In this document: in pieces, positions 1 to 7,252 of the stretch | How positions within the stretch are numbered: position 1 is the first letter of the stretch | How the letters are laid out: each line of letters begins with the position of its first letter | The notes under the pieces: generated by a model | What the model was told of the DNA's origin: nothing | Seen by the model: only the letters and a program-made list of their open reading frames with translations | The model's database searches: none | DNA from: Flavobacteriales bacterium | GTDB lineage: Bacteria; Bacteroidota; Bacteroidia; Flavobacteriales_F; PHOS-HE28 | DNA length: 64,000 bases | NCBI GenBank assembly: GCA_023957375.1 | Contig: JAMLHB010000001.1 | Location: forward strand, 1,466,245-1,530,244 | Direction of reading: 5' to 3' | Position numbers and translations under genes: made by a program

Positions 1-211
1 CGTTCATCTCGTCCAACGCCTTGCTGTCCAGCTTGGACAGCCACTGCTTGAACGCGGCCAAGGCCACCTCCCTCAGGTCGTCGCGCAGGTAGGCGGGGAA
101 GGGCGAGCGCACGTGGCCGTGGTCGGCGAACCAATAGGTAAAAGCTTGTTGGGCCATGCTGCTTTCGCGCAACTGGTCCATGGTAATGGTGCTGTTGTCG
201 GGTCTCTTCAT
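1..211 (-). CDS. Hypothetical protein, N-terminal part only
   Basis: The reading frame starts at an ATG at 209-211 and runs off the left edge of the window, so only about 70 residues are visible. The N-terminus is polar (MKRPDNSTITMDQL) with no signal peptide or membrane segment, so the protein is probably cytoplasmic. It contains several aromatic and charged residues (YWFADHGHVRSPF) but no motif I recognise. A good -7 box (TACTTTGG on the minus strand, 236-243) lies 24 nt upstream and supports the start. It is in the same direction as the upstream RNA methyltransferase, separated by 63 nt. Function unknown. Confidence 0.6.
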   Translation of the reverse strand, partial: MKRPDNSTITMDQLRESSMAQQAFTYWFADHGHVRSPFPAYLRDDLREVALAAFKQWLSKLDSKALDEMN

Positions 212-235
212 ACGGAACGCCCGGCTGGGGCGGCA

Positions 236-243
236 CCAAAGTA
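236..243 (-). promoter_or_regulatory. Putative -7 box (TAnnTTTG type)
   Basis: On the minus strand this reads TACTTTGG, close to the Bacteroidota -7 consensus TAnnTTTG, 24 nt before the start at 211. No TTG is found at the usual -33 spacing, so the call rests on the -7 box alone. Confidence 0.35.
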
Positions 244-274
244 CAAGGCGTGCCTGCACACGGCCTGACGGATA

Positions 275-1033
275 TCAAGCACCTTGTCCCCGGCCACCGC
301 CTTGCCGTGCGAATTCCATGCACAATGCAGCCGCAGCTGCCGCCACGTTCAACGATTCCGCCCCGCCGAAGGCCGGAATGGCGATGGAGCGGCCCGGGCC
401 TTCACGCACTGTCTTGGACAGTCCGTGCGATTCACTGCCCAGCACCAGCACGGCCGGACGGGCAAGCTTCTCCTTGAACACATTGGCACCGGAGGCTTCG
501 GCCTTGTACACATGGGCGCCGTGTTGGGCCACCTCCGCCAGTGCGGCGCCAAGATCACCGTATACCACGGGTACCCGAAAGATGGACCCCATGCTGGCTT
601 GCACGCATTTGGGGTTCCACACCTCCACGCTTTCCGGCGAACACCACAATTGCGCGGCACCGAACCAATCGGCTATGCGCAACAAGGTGCCCATGTTCCC
701 CGGGTCGGAAACGCCATCCACCGCCAGCAGGAAGGCCTCCCTCCCATGCGTTGCAGCCCGTACCGGCCGGGGTTTGCGCACCACGGCCACCACTTCGTTG
801 CCCTGCTCAAAGGTGCCCATTCGCTCCAAGTCCTTGGCCGGCACCACCCGGGCACCGGGCAAGTTCATTTCACGGGCCACCGCCTCGGCGGCGAATAGCT
901 CCGCCAATTCATGGCCGGAAGCCAGCAGCTCGGCGATCAGTTTGCGGCCCTGCACCAGGAACACCCCCTGCGCCTCACGCTCCTGGCGCCGGTGCAAGGC
1001 ACGCACCCGCTTGACGTGGGCCCCTCCGCTCAT
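275..1033 (-). CDS. TrmH/SpoU family RNA 2'-O-methyltransferase
   Basis: A 252-residue SPOUT-class methyltransferase that would methylate a ribose 2'-OH in rRNA or tRNA using S-adenosylmethionine. All three SpoU motifs are present: DPGNMGTLLRIADWFGA (about residues 110-126), LGSESHGLS in the middle of the C-terminal half, and AESLNVAAAAA near the end; these form the trefoil-knot cofactor pocket. The first 100 residues look like the small RNA-binding substrate domain (ELLASGHELAELFAAE). Length fits the family. The exact RNA target (for example 23S rRNA) cannot be read from sequence. It is divergent from tamL, and a minus-strand TATTTTGC box at 1084-1091 may be its promoter. Confidence 0.9.
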   Translation of the reverse strand: MSGGAHVKRVRALHRRQEREAQGVFLVQGRKLIAELLASGHELAELFAAEAVAREMNLPGARVVPAKDLERMGTFEQGNEVVAVVRKPRPVRAATHGREAFLLAVDGVSDPGNMGTLLRIADWFGAAQLWCSPESVEVWNPKCVQASMGSIFRVPVVYGDLGAALAEVAQHGAHVYKAEASGANVFKEKLARPAVLVLGSESHGLSKTVREGPGRSIAIPAFGGAESLNVAAAAAALCMEFARQGGGRGQGA

Positions 1034-1083
1034 TTGCCGAATATCTTCGCCCGCCGTGGCATGGTCTTTTCAAGGATGGCCGC

Positions 1084-1091
1084 GCAAAATA
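1084..1091 (-). promoter_or_regulatory. Putative -7 box for the RNA methyltransferase
   Basis: Minus-strand TATTTTGC, 50 nt upstream of the start at 1033, matches TAnnTTTG with the final positions shifted by one. The -33 element is not evident. Confidence 0.3.
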
Positions 1092-1110
1092 GCCCACCGG
1101 CAGCCTTCAC

Positions 1111-3657
1111 GTGCGCTTCATACGCCTCCATATCCCCCTGGCGGTCCTGATGACCGGTGCGCTGGCCGCCTGCAACCCCACCAAGCGGGTGCCGCAGGGT
1201 GAATACCTGCTGGTGCGCAACATCGTGGAGTCCAATGCCACCGGCCTCAGCAGCGATGAACTGAGGTCCATCATCAAGCAAAAGCCCAACAACAAGGTGC
1301 TGGGCCAGCGGCTCTATTTGCATTTCTACAACCTCAGCGACCCGGAAAAGACGACCCGGCTGAAGGCGAGGTCCGATTCGCTTTGCGCGGTGCGCCGAAC
1401 GGAGGAAGCCCTGAAGCTGCATGCAAAGAACGCCAAGCGCACCGCGCGCGGAAAGGAGCCCAAAAAGGCCCGGGACAAGGAATGTCCGCGTACCATCCGC
1501 GTTTGGTTGCGCGAGGATGTGGGCGAGGCACCGGTGATCCTGGACAGCTCGCTGACGGCCCGCAGCGTGCAGCAGCTCAAGCTGTACCTCAACAAGGAGG
1601 GGTACTTCAACGCCGAAGTAACGGACACCGTTTACCTCAACCGCACCAAGCTGTTCTCTTCCCGGCGCGGCCGCCCGTTCAAGCAACCCAAGGCCGAGGT
1701 GGAATACCGCATCAACGCAGGAAGGCCGTACACGATCTGCACGTCCAACTGGTTCGTTGACGACCCGAAGATCGACAGCTTGGTGGCAGCTTCCATGCCT
1801 GCTTCACTGCTGGCCCCCGGCATGCGTTTCGATGCCGACGTGCTGGACAAGGAACGCAGCCGCATCACCGGGCTGTTGCGCCAACATGGCTATCTGTACT
1901 TCACCCGCGACCTGCTGCAGTACGCTGCGGACACCACGGCGGGCAACCATGAGGTGGACCTGCAGCTCCGGTTTGAGCGGCCCTTGGCCAAAGGGCGGCG
2001 GGGCTTGGCCGGCACCCCGGAGGGAACCGCCTTCCGGGTGGGGCAGATCACCGTGGACATGGCCGTGCAACCCGCCTATCGCGAGGAACGACTTCCTACC
2101 GACACGGTTGCATTCAAGTCGAACACCTACCTGTTCACCGGCAGAAGGCCCGCGTACCGGCCCAAGGCGCTCAACAACAACATCCTGCTGAAAAGCGGGA
2201 CGAAATACAGCGAAACAACCAACGACCGCACGTACCGCCGATTAACGAACCTGCGCGTGTTTGACCGGGTGGACATCACCTACGACACCACCCATGCCCG
2301 CAACGCCCATACCGCCGATTGCCGGATAGCGCTGTTGCCCGGCAATCGCCAAAACGTTTCGCTGGAGGGCTTCGGCACCAACCGGGGCGGTTTCCTAGGC
2401 ACTTCGGTCAGCTTGAACTATCGCCACAAGAACCTGTTCCGCAGCATGGGCTCCATCGATGCAAGAATGGCCTTGGGCCTGGAGGCACAGCAAGCCCTGG
2501 GGAACAACGGCAACGCAGAGGAAGCCAGCACCCAAGTCACGCGCGATGTGCTGTTCAACACCGTGGAGCTCGGTCCCGAGGTGACCATCCGCTTTCCCCG
2601 GTTCATCATTCCGTTCTGGAACTCGGACGAGGATTGGCCCAGAACCTGGGGCCGGCAAACGGCCATCAACCTGTTGTACAACTACCAGCGGCGGCCCGAT
2701 TACACGCGCACCCTGGCCAAGATGAGCTTGGGGTACGAGCTCAAGCGCAGCCGAACCCTCTCCATCTCGGTATACCCGGCCGACTTCAACATCATCCGCA
2801 TTCCGGTGATCAGCGACGAGTTCCGGGAATTCATCCGCGCTTCGCGCGATGCCGTGCTGCGCGACAGCTATACGGACCACGTGGTCGCCGGGGCGCGGGC
2901 CGCGCTCACCCTCAACACCCAGGATGCCGCCGGGAAAAACCGCAACATGTTCCTTTGGACGCCCAGTATCCAAACCTCCGGCAATCTGTTCCGCGCCGCC
3001 AATGAGCTGTTCGGCATGAACCAGCTGTCCGATACCGCCGGCAACAGCTTTTACACCATGGCCGGCGTGCGATTCGCCCAGTTCGTGAAGCTGGAGAGCG
3101 ACCTGCGCTTCCACCACCGCATCCATGCCAAGAGCAACTTGGCCTTCCGGGTGGACGCCGGTGTGGGCATCCCGTTCGGCAACCTTTCGGTGCTGCCCTT
3201 CGAAAGCAGCTTCTTCAGCGGCGGGGCCAACGGGCTGCGCGCCTGGCGTGCCCGATCGCTGGGGCCCGGCTCCTACCGCGCCCCATTGGATGCCTACGAC
3301 CGCGTGGGCGAGGTCCGCTTGGAAGGCAATGCCGAATACCGGTTCAAACTGATCGGCTATTTGGAGGGAGCCTTATTCGTGGACATCGGCAACATCTGGG
3401 AACTGAAGGAAAACCCGGCCAAGCCCGGAAGCGGGTTCTCCCCTGCCAAGGTGCCCGGGGAATTGGCTTTCGGAACCGGTATCGGGGCACGGCTCAACTT
3501 CGACTTCTTCCTGGTGCGCTTCGATCTGGGCCTACAGACCAAGGACCCCTCCCTACCCCCTGGCCAACGCTGGCTTTTCCAGCCCAAGGCACCCGGGTTG
3601 GCCACCTCCACGGCCAGCAAGTTCAACCTCAACTTAGGGATCGGTTATCCGTTCTAA
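1111..3657 (+). CDS. tamL: TamL-like BamA-family outer membrane lipoprotein
   Basis: An 848-residue Omp85/BamA superfamily protein. The GTG start at 1111 gives a lipoprotein signal peptide ending in a lipobox (LAAC, Cys about residue 21), which is typical of the Bacteroidota TamL proteins and not of BamA itself; the mature N-terminus then reads NPTKRVPQGEYLLVRN. POTRA-like domains fill about residues 30-400 and a C-terminal beta-barrel follows, ending in LNLGIGYPF with a terminal Phe as expected for barrel recognition. Known TamL works with TamB in outer-membrane biogenesis; no tamB is in this window. The last 84 codons and the following intergenic DNA are duplicated downstream at 4656-5088. 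A TATCTTCG box at 1042-1049 on the plus strand may drive it, 61 nt upstream. Confidence 0.9.
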   Translation: MRFIRLHIPLAVLMTGALAACNPTKRVPQGEYLLVRNIVESNATGLSSDELRSIIKQKPNNKVLGQRLYLHFYNLSDPEKTTRLKARSDSLCAVRRTEEALKLHAKNAKRTARGKEPKKARDKECPRTIRVWLREDVGEAPVILDSSLTARSVQQLKLYLNKEGYFNAEVTDTVYLNRTKLFSSRRGRPFKQPKAEVEYRINAGRPYTICTSNWFVDDPKIDSLVAASMPASLLAPGMRFDADVLDKERSRITGLLRQHGYLYFTRDLLQYAADTTAGNHEVDLQLRFERPLAKGRRGLAGTPEGTAFRVGQITVDMAVQPAYREERLPTDTVAFKSNTYLFTGRRPAYRPKALNNNILLKSGTKYSETTNDRTYRRLTNLRVFDRVDITYDTTHARNAHTADCRIALLPGNRQNVSLEGFGTNRGGFLGTSVSLNYRHKNLFRSMGSIDARMALGLEAQQALGNNGNAEEASTQVTRDVLFNTVELGPEVTIRFPRFIIPFWNSDEDWPRTWGRQTAINLLYNYQRRPDYTRTLAKMSLGYELKRSRTLSISVYPADFNIIRIPVISDEFREFIRASRDAVLRDSYTDHVVAGARAALTLNTQDAAGKNRNMFLWTPSIQTSGNLFRAANELFGMNQLSDTAGNSFYTMAGVRFAQFVKLESDLRFHHRIHAKSNLAFRVDAGVGIPFGNLSVLPFESSFFSGGANGLRAWRARSLGPGSYRAPLDAYDRVGEVRLEGNAEYRFKLIGYLEGALFVDIGNIWELKENPAKPGSGFSPAKVPGELAFGTGIGARLNFDFFLVRFDLGLQTKDPSLPPGQRWLFQPKAPGLATSTASKFNLNLGIGYPF

Positions 3658-3825
3658 GAACTGGTACTGCCTTCCGCCCACTGCCGCCTGCCCACTGCCG
3701 CACACCCCACCAACAATCCTCAGGCAGCCTCGCGGTTCGCACGCATTCCACATCCAACTCCCCTGGAAACGATACCCGGCGTAGGTGACAAACACCCGCC
3801 ATCCGTACATCAACACCCGGTAGCC
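3407..3825 (+). repeat. Long direct repeat, copy 1 (tamL 3' end plus downstream DNA)
   Basis: 419 bp covering the last part of tamL and its downstream region. It recurs at 4656-5088 with only a handful of substitutions plus one additional 14-bp unit (CTGCCCACTGCCGC). The two copies flank the RAYT/REP cassette. Confidence 0.93.
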
Positions 3826-3832
3826 CTTCTCT

Positions 3833-3856
3833 GGCGCGAGCGTCCACGCTCGTGCC
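3833..3856 (+). repeat. REP hairpin 1
   Basis: Imperfect palindrome with arms GGCGCGAGCG and CGCTCGTGCC around a 4-nt centre. It belongs to the family of five hairpins that surround the RAYT gene. Confidence 0.8.
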
Positions 3857-3886
3857 GTCTACAGCCACTACCTTCACCCCTACTCT

Positions 3887-3911
3887 GGCGCGAGCGTCCT
3901 CCGCTCGTGCC
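3887..3911 (+). repeat. REP hairpin 2
   Basis: 25-nt imperfect palindrome (GGCGCGAGCG, TCCTC centre, CGCTCGTGCC). Exact reverse complement of the hairpin at 4492-4516; the two bracket the RAYT gene. Confidence 0.85.
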
Positions 3912-3951
3912 CTTCTTCGCATGTCCTCCCAAAGCCACTACCTTCACCAAC

Positions 3952-4482
3952 ATGAGCGAACGCTACAAGTTCGTGGAAGGCCATGCACACTTCATCACTT
4001 TTGCCGTGGTGGGTTGGGTGGATGTGTTCACCCGAAGGGAATATACCGAGTTCCTGTTACAGAACTTGGCGTATTGCCGAAAGAACAAAGGCCTGCGGCT
4101 TTATGAGTTCGTGATCATGCCCAACCATCTGCACCTGATCGCGGTGGCGGCCAACGGGAACTTAGGCGAGATTATGCGCGACTTCAAAACATTCACGAGC
4201 AAGGAGCTGGTGAAGCGGATTGCGGCGAACCCGCAAGAGAGCCGCAGGGAGTGGATGTTGCGGGTGTTCCGGGAGCATGGCGCGGCGAATCCACAGAACG
4301 TACACCATCAATTTTGGCAACAGAGCAATCGTCCGATCATCTTGGATAAGCCGGAACTTTTCGAGCAAAGGCGGGTCTATCTTCGCGAGAATCCCCCACG
4401 TGCGGGCTTGGTCAATGATGAATCGGCATACATGTGGAGCAGTGCGAATCCACATTTGGACTTTGAATGCGATGCGGCGTAA
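3952..4482 (+). CDS. REP-associated tyrosine transposase (RAYT, IS200-like Y1 family)
   Basis: 176 residues from the ATG at 3952 (MSERYKFVEGHAHFITF). A GTG further upstream at 3907 is possible, but it lies in the REP hairpin and the family starts at about the chosen Met. It carries the HUH motif as HLH in MPNHLHLIAVAANG, and a C-terminal helix region with IILDKPELFEQRRVYLRENPPRAGLV, typical of RAYT proteins that process REP single strands. The catalytic Tyr is probably in VYLRENP. It is bracketed by REP hairpins and appears intact. A 47-bp segment of its coding sequence (4287-4333) is repeated after the stop codon. Known role of the family: single-strand cleavage and rejoining at REP sequences, causing their spread. 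Confidence 0.88.
   Translation: MSERYKFVEGHAHFITFAVVGWVDVFTRREYTEFLLQNLAYCRKNKGLRLYEFVIMPNHLHLIAVAANGNLGEIMRDFKTFTSKELVKRIAANPQESRREWMLRVFREHGAANPQNVHHQFWQQSNRPIILDKPELFEQRRVYLRENPPRAGLVNDESAYMWSSANPHLDFECDAA
4287..4333 (+). repeat. 47-bp direct repeat, copy A (inside RAYT gene)
   Basis: A perfect 47-bp match to 4524-4570. Copy A is part of the RAYT reading frame (around residues 112-127); copy B lies after the gene between REP hairpins 3 and 4. Confidence 0.9.
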
Positions 4483-4491
4483 GGTGAATGC

Positions 4492-4516
4492 GGCACGAGC
4501 GGAGGACGCTCGCGCC
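4492..4516 (+). repeat. REP hairpin 3
   Basis: Exact reverse complement of hairpin 2 at 3887-3911, starting 9 nt after the RAYT stop codon. Confidence 0.85.
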
Positions 4517-4523
4517 AGTGTGG

Positions 4524-4570
4524 GAATCCACAGAACGTACACCATCAATTTTGGCAACAGAGCAATCGTC
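4524..4570 (+). repeat. 47-bp direct repeat, copy B (downstream of RAYT)
   Basis: Perfect copy of 4287-4333 from within the RAYT gene, non-coding here. It looks like a scar of a partial tandem duplication or of an aberrant transposition in the cassette. Confidence 0.9.
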
Positions 4571-4576
4571 AACCCG

Positions 4577-4600
4577 CACGCGAGCGTCCACGTTCGCGTG
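4577..4600 (+). repeat. REP hairpin 4
   Basis: Palindrome with arms CACGCGAGCG and CGTTCGCGTG around TCCA; one mispair. Related to hairpins 1-3 but with CACG instead of GGCG ends. Confidence 0.75.
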
Positions 4601-4624
4601 CGTGAAAAGGAGAATGCAATCGAT

Positions 4625-4652
4625 CTCACACGAGCGTGGACGCTCGCGTGAG
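4625..4652 (+). repeat. REP hairpin 5
   Basis: Palindrome with 12-nt arms (CTCACACGAGCG and CGCTCGCGTGAG, one mispair) around TGGA. It ends directly before the second copy of the tamL 3' repeat. Confidence 0.8.
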
Positions 4653-4655
4653 TTG

Positions 4656-4906
4656 AGGAAAACCCGGCCAAGCCCGGAAGCGGGTTCTCCCCTGCCAAGG
4701 TGCCCGGGGAATTGGCTTTCGGAACCGGTATCGGGGCACGGCTCAACTTCGACTTCTTCCTGGTGCGCTTCGACCTGGGCCTACAGACCAAGGACCCCTC
4801 CCTACCCCCTGGCCAGCGCTGGCTTTTCCAGCCCAAGGCACCCGGGTTGGCCACCTCCACGGCCAGCAAGTTCAACCTCAACTTAGGGATCGGTTATCCG
4901 TTCTAA
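4656..4906 (+). pseudogene. Duplicated C-terminal fragment of tamL
   Basis: This reproduces the last 83 codons of tamL up to the stop codon (PGELAFGTGIGARLNFDFF through LNLGIGYPF) with no start, signal peptide or POTRA region. It encodes only the last few beta-strands of the barrel, so it cannot be a working protein. The changes from the parent are few (for example GAT to GAC), which fits a recent copy. It sits directly after REP hairpin 5. Confidence 0.88.
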
Positions 4907-5088
4907 GAACTGGTACTGCCTTCCGCCCACTGCCGCCTGCCCACTGCCGCCTGCCCACTGCCGCACACCCCACCAACAATCCTCAGGCAGCCTCGCGGTT
5001 CGCAAGCATTCCACAACCAACTCCCCTGGAAACGATACCCGGCGTAGGCGACAAACACCCGCCATCCGTACATCAACACCCGGTAGCC
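4656..5088 (+). repeat. Long direct repeat, copy 2
   Basis: 433-bp second copy of 3407-3825. It differs by a few base changes and by one extra 14-bp CTGCCCACTGCCGC unit, so the duplication is recent. It ends just before the fbaB promoter region. Confidence 0.93.
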
Positions 5089-5127
5089 TAATTTAGCGGC
5101 CCGAAAAACACAACCGTGCAGCGCGAC

Positions 5128-6198
5128 ATGAGCACTTTGACCAAGGCGAAGTTGAACGAATTGCTGGGGGCCGAAGCTGAATCATTGCTGGGTCACACCT
5201 GCAAGACCATCACCAAGGCACAATTGAACCTGCCCGGCCCGGATTTCACGGACCGTTGTTTCGGCCTGAGCAACCGCTCGCCCCAGGTGATGCGCAGCAT
5301 CCAAGCCCTGTATGGCAACGGTCGGCTGGCCAACACCGGCTACATGAGCATCCTGCCGGTGGACCAGGGCATTGAGCACAGCGGCGGAGCCAGCTTCGCG
5401 CCCAATCCCATTTATTTCGACGGTGACAAGATCGTGGAACTGGCCATGGAGGGCGGCTGCAACGCCGTGGCCTCCACCTATGGCGTACTGGGCAGCGTGG
5501 CGCGCAAATACGCCCACAAGATCCCCTTCATTGTGAAGATCAACCACAACGAACTGATGACCCTGCCGAACAAGTTCGACCAGGTGCTGTTCGGCACCGT
5601 GGAAAGCGCTTGGGACATGGGCGCCGTGGCCGTGGGCGCCACCATCTACTTCGGCAGCGAGGAAAGCACCCGCCAGATCACCGAGGTGGCCGAGGCCTTC
5701 CAATACGCCCATGAGCTGGGCATGGCCACCATCCTCTGGTGCTACCTGCGCAACCCGGGCTTCAAGGTGGATGGCAAGGATTACCACACCGCCGCCGACC
5801 TCACCGGCCAGGCCAACCACTTGGGCGTCACCATCCAGGCCGATATCATCAAGCAGAAACTGCCCGAGACCAACGGCGGCTACAACGCCATCAAAGGCTA
5901 CGGCAAGACGCACAAGAAGGTGTACAGCGACCTCACCACCGACCACCCGATCGACCTGTGCCGCTACCAAGTGGCCAACTGCTACATGGGGCGAATCGGC
6001 CTGATCAACAGCGGAGGGGCCAGCAGCGGCGCCAGTGACCTGGCCGAGGCCGTAAAGACCGCCGTGATCAACAAACGCGCCGGAGGCCAAGGACTCATCA
6101 GCGGCCGAAAGGCTTTCCAACGGCCGATGAAGGAGGGAGTGAGCTTGTTGAACGCCATCCAGGACGTTTACCTGGACAAGGGAGTGACCATTGCGTAA
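5128..6198 (+). CDS. fbaB: Class I fructose-bisphosphate aldolase (DhnA/FbaB type)
   Basis: Cleaves fructose 1,6-bisphosphate to dihydroxyacetone phosphate and glyceraldehyde 3-phosphate through a lysine Schiff base in glycolysis and gluconeogenesis. The 356-residue protein shows family segments [44 protein letters not shown], and a C-terminal [21 protein letters not shown]. The ATG at 5128 ([14 protein letters not shown]) was chosen over an in-frame GTG at 5116. A TAATTTAG sequence at 5088-5095 could be a weak -7 box. Its promoter now directly follows the duplicated tamL segment, so the duplication may have changed its upstream DNA. With pfkA in the same window it supports a complete upper glycolysis. 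Confidence 0.93.
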   Translation: MSTLTKAKLNELLGAEAESLLGHTCKTITKAQLNLPGPDFTDRCFGLSNRSPQVMRSIQALYGNGRLANTGYMSILPVDQGIEHSGGASFAPNPIYFDGDKIVELAMEGGCNAVASTYGVLGSVARKYAHKIPFIVKINHNELMTLPNKFDQVLFGTVESAWDMGAVAVGATIYFGSEESTRQITEVAEAFQYAHELGMATILWCYLRNPGFKVDGKDYHTAADLTGQANHLGVTIQADIIKQKLPETNGGYNAIKGYGKTHKKVYSDLTTDHPIDLCRYQVANCYMGRIGLINSGGASSGASDLAEAVKTAVINKRAGGQGLISGRKAFQRPMKEGVSLLNAIQDVYLDKGVTIA

Positions 6199-6204
6199 TT
6201 GGGA

Positions 6205-6287
6205 AAGGTGAAAGCTGAAAGTTGAAAGGACAGCTTCGGCTGATTTGTTTTCAACTCTCCTCTTTCAGCTTTCCTCTTTCAACTTTG
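6205..6287 (+). repeat. Palindromic GAAAGCTGAAAGTTGAAAG-type intergenic repeat
   Basis: Left part is rich in GAAAGCTGAAAGTTGAAAG and right part in its complement (CTTTCAGCTTTCCTCTTTC), giving a long imperfect hairpin of low sequence complexity between fbaB and accD. It could act as a terminator for fbaB, but its main interest is as one of several short palindromic repeat families in this genome. Confidence 0.7.
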
Positions 6288-6295
6288 CCCCGAAC

Positions 6296-6303
6296 TATCT
6301 TCG
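6296..6303 (+). promoter_or_regulatory. Putative -7 box of accD
   Basis: TATCTTCG (TAnnTTcG), 18 nt before the accD start codon; the same octamer is found in front of purK and the small gene at 21363. Confidence 0.45.
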
Positions 6304-6321
6304 CTTCCCGTACATAAAACG

Positions 6322-7167
6322 ATGGGCTGGTTCACACGCGTCAAGGAAGGCATCACCACCTCCACGGAGGAAAAGAAAGAGACCCCGGAGGGGCTCTGGT
6401 ACAAATGCCCGGAGTGCTCGGAGATCATGACCTCCGACGACCACGCCCAAAACCTGTGGGTATGCGCCAAGTGCCAATACCACGAACGCATCGGCAGTGC
6501 CGAATACTTCAGCATCCTCTTTGACGAAGGCAAGTTCAAGGAGATCGGGCAGAACCTGATCGCCGGGGACCCCCTGAAGTTCCAAGACACGAAAAAGTAC
6601 GTCGACCGCCTGGCACAGACGCGCAAATCCACCGGCTTGAACGACGCCTTGCGGGCAGCGGACGGGAAATTGGACAAGCAGCCCGTGGTGATCGCCTGCA
6701 TGGATTTCCGCTTCATCGGCGGCAGCATGGGCAGCGTGGTGGGCGAGAAGATCGCCCTGGCCGCCGATGCGGCGATGCGCCGCAAGTGCCCATTGGTCAT
6801 CATCAGCAAGAGCGGCGGGGCCCGCATGATGGAGGCCGGCTTCAGCCTGATGCAGATGGCCAAGACCAGTGCCAAGCTCAGCCTGATGGCCCAAAAGCGC
6901 CTCCCGTTCATCAGCGTGCTCACCGACCCCACCACCGGAGGCGTTACCGCCAGCTTTGCCATGCTGGGCGACATCAACATCGCCGAGCCCAAGGCCTTGG
7001 TCGCCTTTGCCGGGCCGCGCGTGGTGCGTGAAACCATCGGGCACGACCTGCCGGAAGGCTTCCAGACCAGCGAATTCGTGCTGGAGCACGGCTTCCTGGA
7101 CCTGATCGTGGAGCGCAAGGACCTGAAGACCACGCTGGGCCGGTTGATCCAGATGTTCCGCAGTTGA
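6322..7167 (+). CDS. accD: Acetyl-CoA carboxylase carboxyltransferase subunit beta
   Basis: Transfers carboxyl from carboxybiotin to acetyl-CoA to make malonyl-CoA, together with AccA (not in this window). The 281-residue length is normal. The N-terminal zinc ribbon is clear: Cys29, Cys32, Cys48 and Cys51 (CPEC and CAKC). The crotonase-like carboxyltransferase domain follows, with the oxyanion segments KSGGARMMEAGFSLMQM and DPTTGGVTASFAMLGD. The malonyl-CoA it supplies is the substrate for fatty-acid synthesis and also for the AT domain of the megasynthase at 33017. Monocistronic, with a good -7 box just upstream. Confidence 0.96.
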   Translation: MGWFTRVKEGITTSTEEKKETPEGLWYKCPECSEIMTSDDHAQNLWVCAKCQYHERIGSAEYFSILFDEGKFKEIGQNLIAGDPLKFQDTKKYVDRLAQTRKSTGLNDALRAADGKLDKQPVVIACMDFRFIGGSMGSVVGEKIALAADAAMRRKCPLVIISKSGGARMMEAGFSLMQMAKTSAKLSLMAQKRLPFISVLTDPTTGGVTASFAMLGDINIAEPKALVAFAGPRVVRETIGHDLPEGFQTSEFVLEHGFLDLIVERKDLKTTLGRLIQMFRS

Positions 7168-7240
7168 GGCCACCGCCGCATTCCACCCCACGCCCATGGA
7201 CGGGGATGCCGCGCCCGGCCGCCTGAACAGCCATTGGGCT

Positions 7241-7249
7241 TACATTTCG
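7241..7249 (+). promoter_or_regulatory. Putative -7 box abutting the next start codon
   Basis: TACATTTCG followed by ACC and the ATG at 7253. The spacing predicts a leaderless mRNA and favours this start codon over the in-frame ATG at 7196. Confidence 0.45.
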
Positions 7250-7252
7250 ACC

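Larger units (their letters stand above)
3833..4652 (+). mobile_element. REP/RAYT cassette
   Basis: An 820-bp unit made of a tyrosine HUH transposase gene with two REP hairpins upstream (3833-3856, 3887-3911) and three downstream (4492-4516, 4577-4600, 4625-4652). The inner two hairpins, at 3887 and 4492, are exact reverse complements of each other, as expected for a REP pair that a RAYT recognises. The cassette lies exactly between two copies of the tamL 3' region, so its arrival or amplification is tied to that duplication. Confidence 0.85.

Noticed and set aside
4700-4906. A separate small gene encoding a 68-residue protein
   Set aside because: It is the copied C-terminal end of tamL with no signal peptide or promoter of its own.
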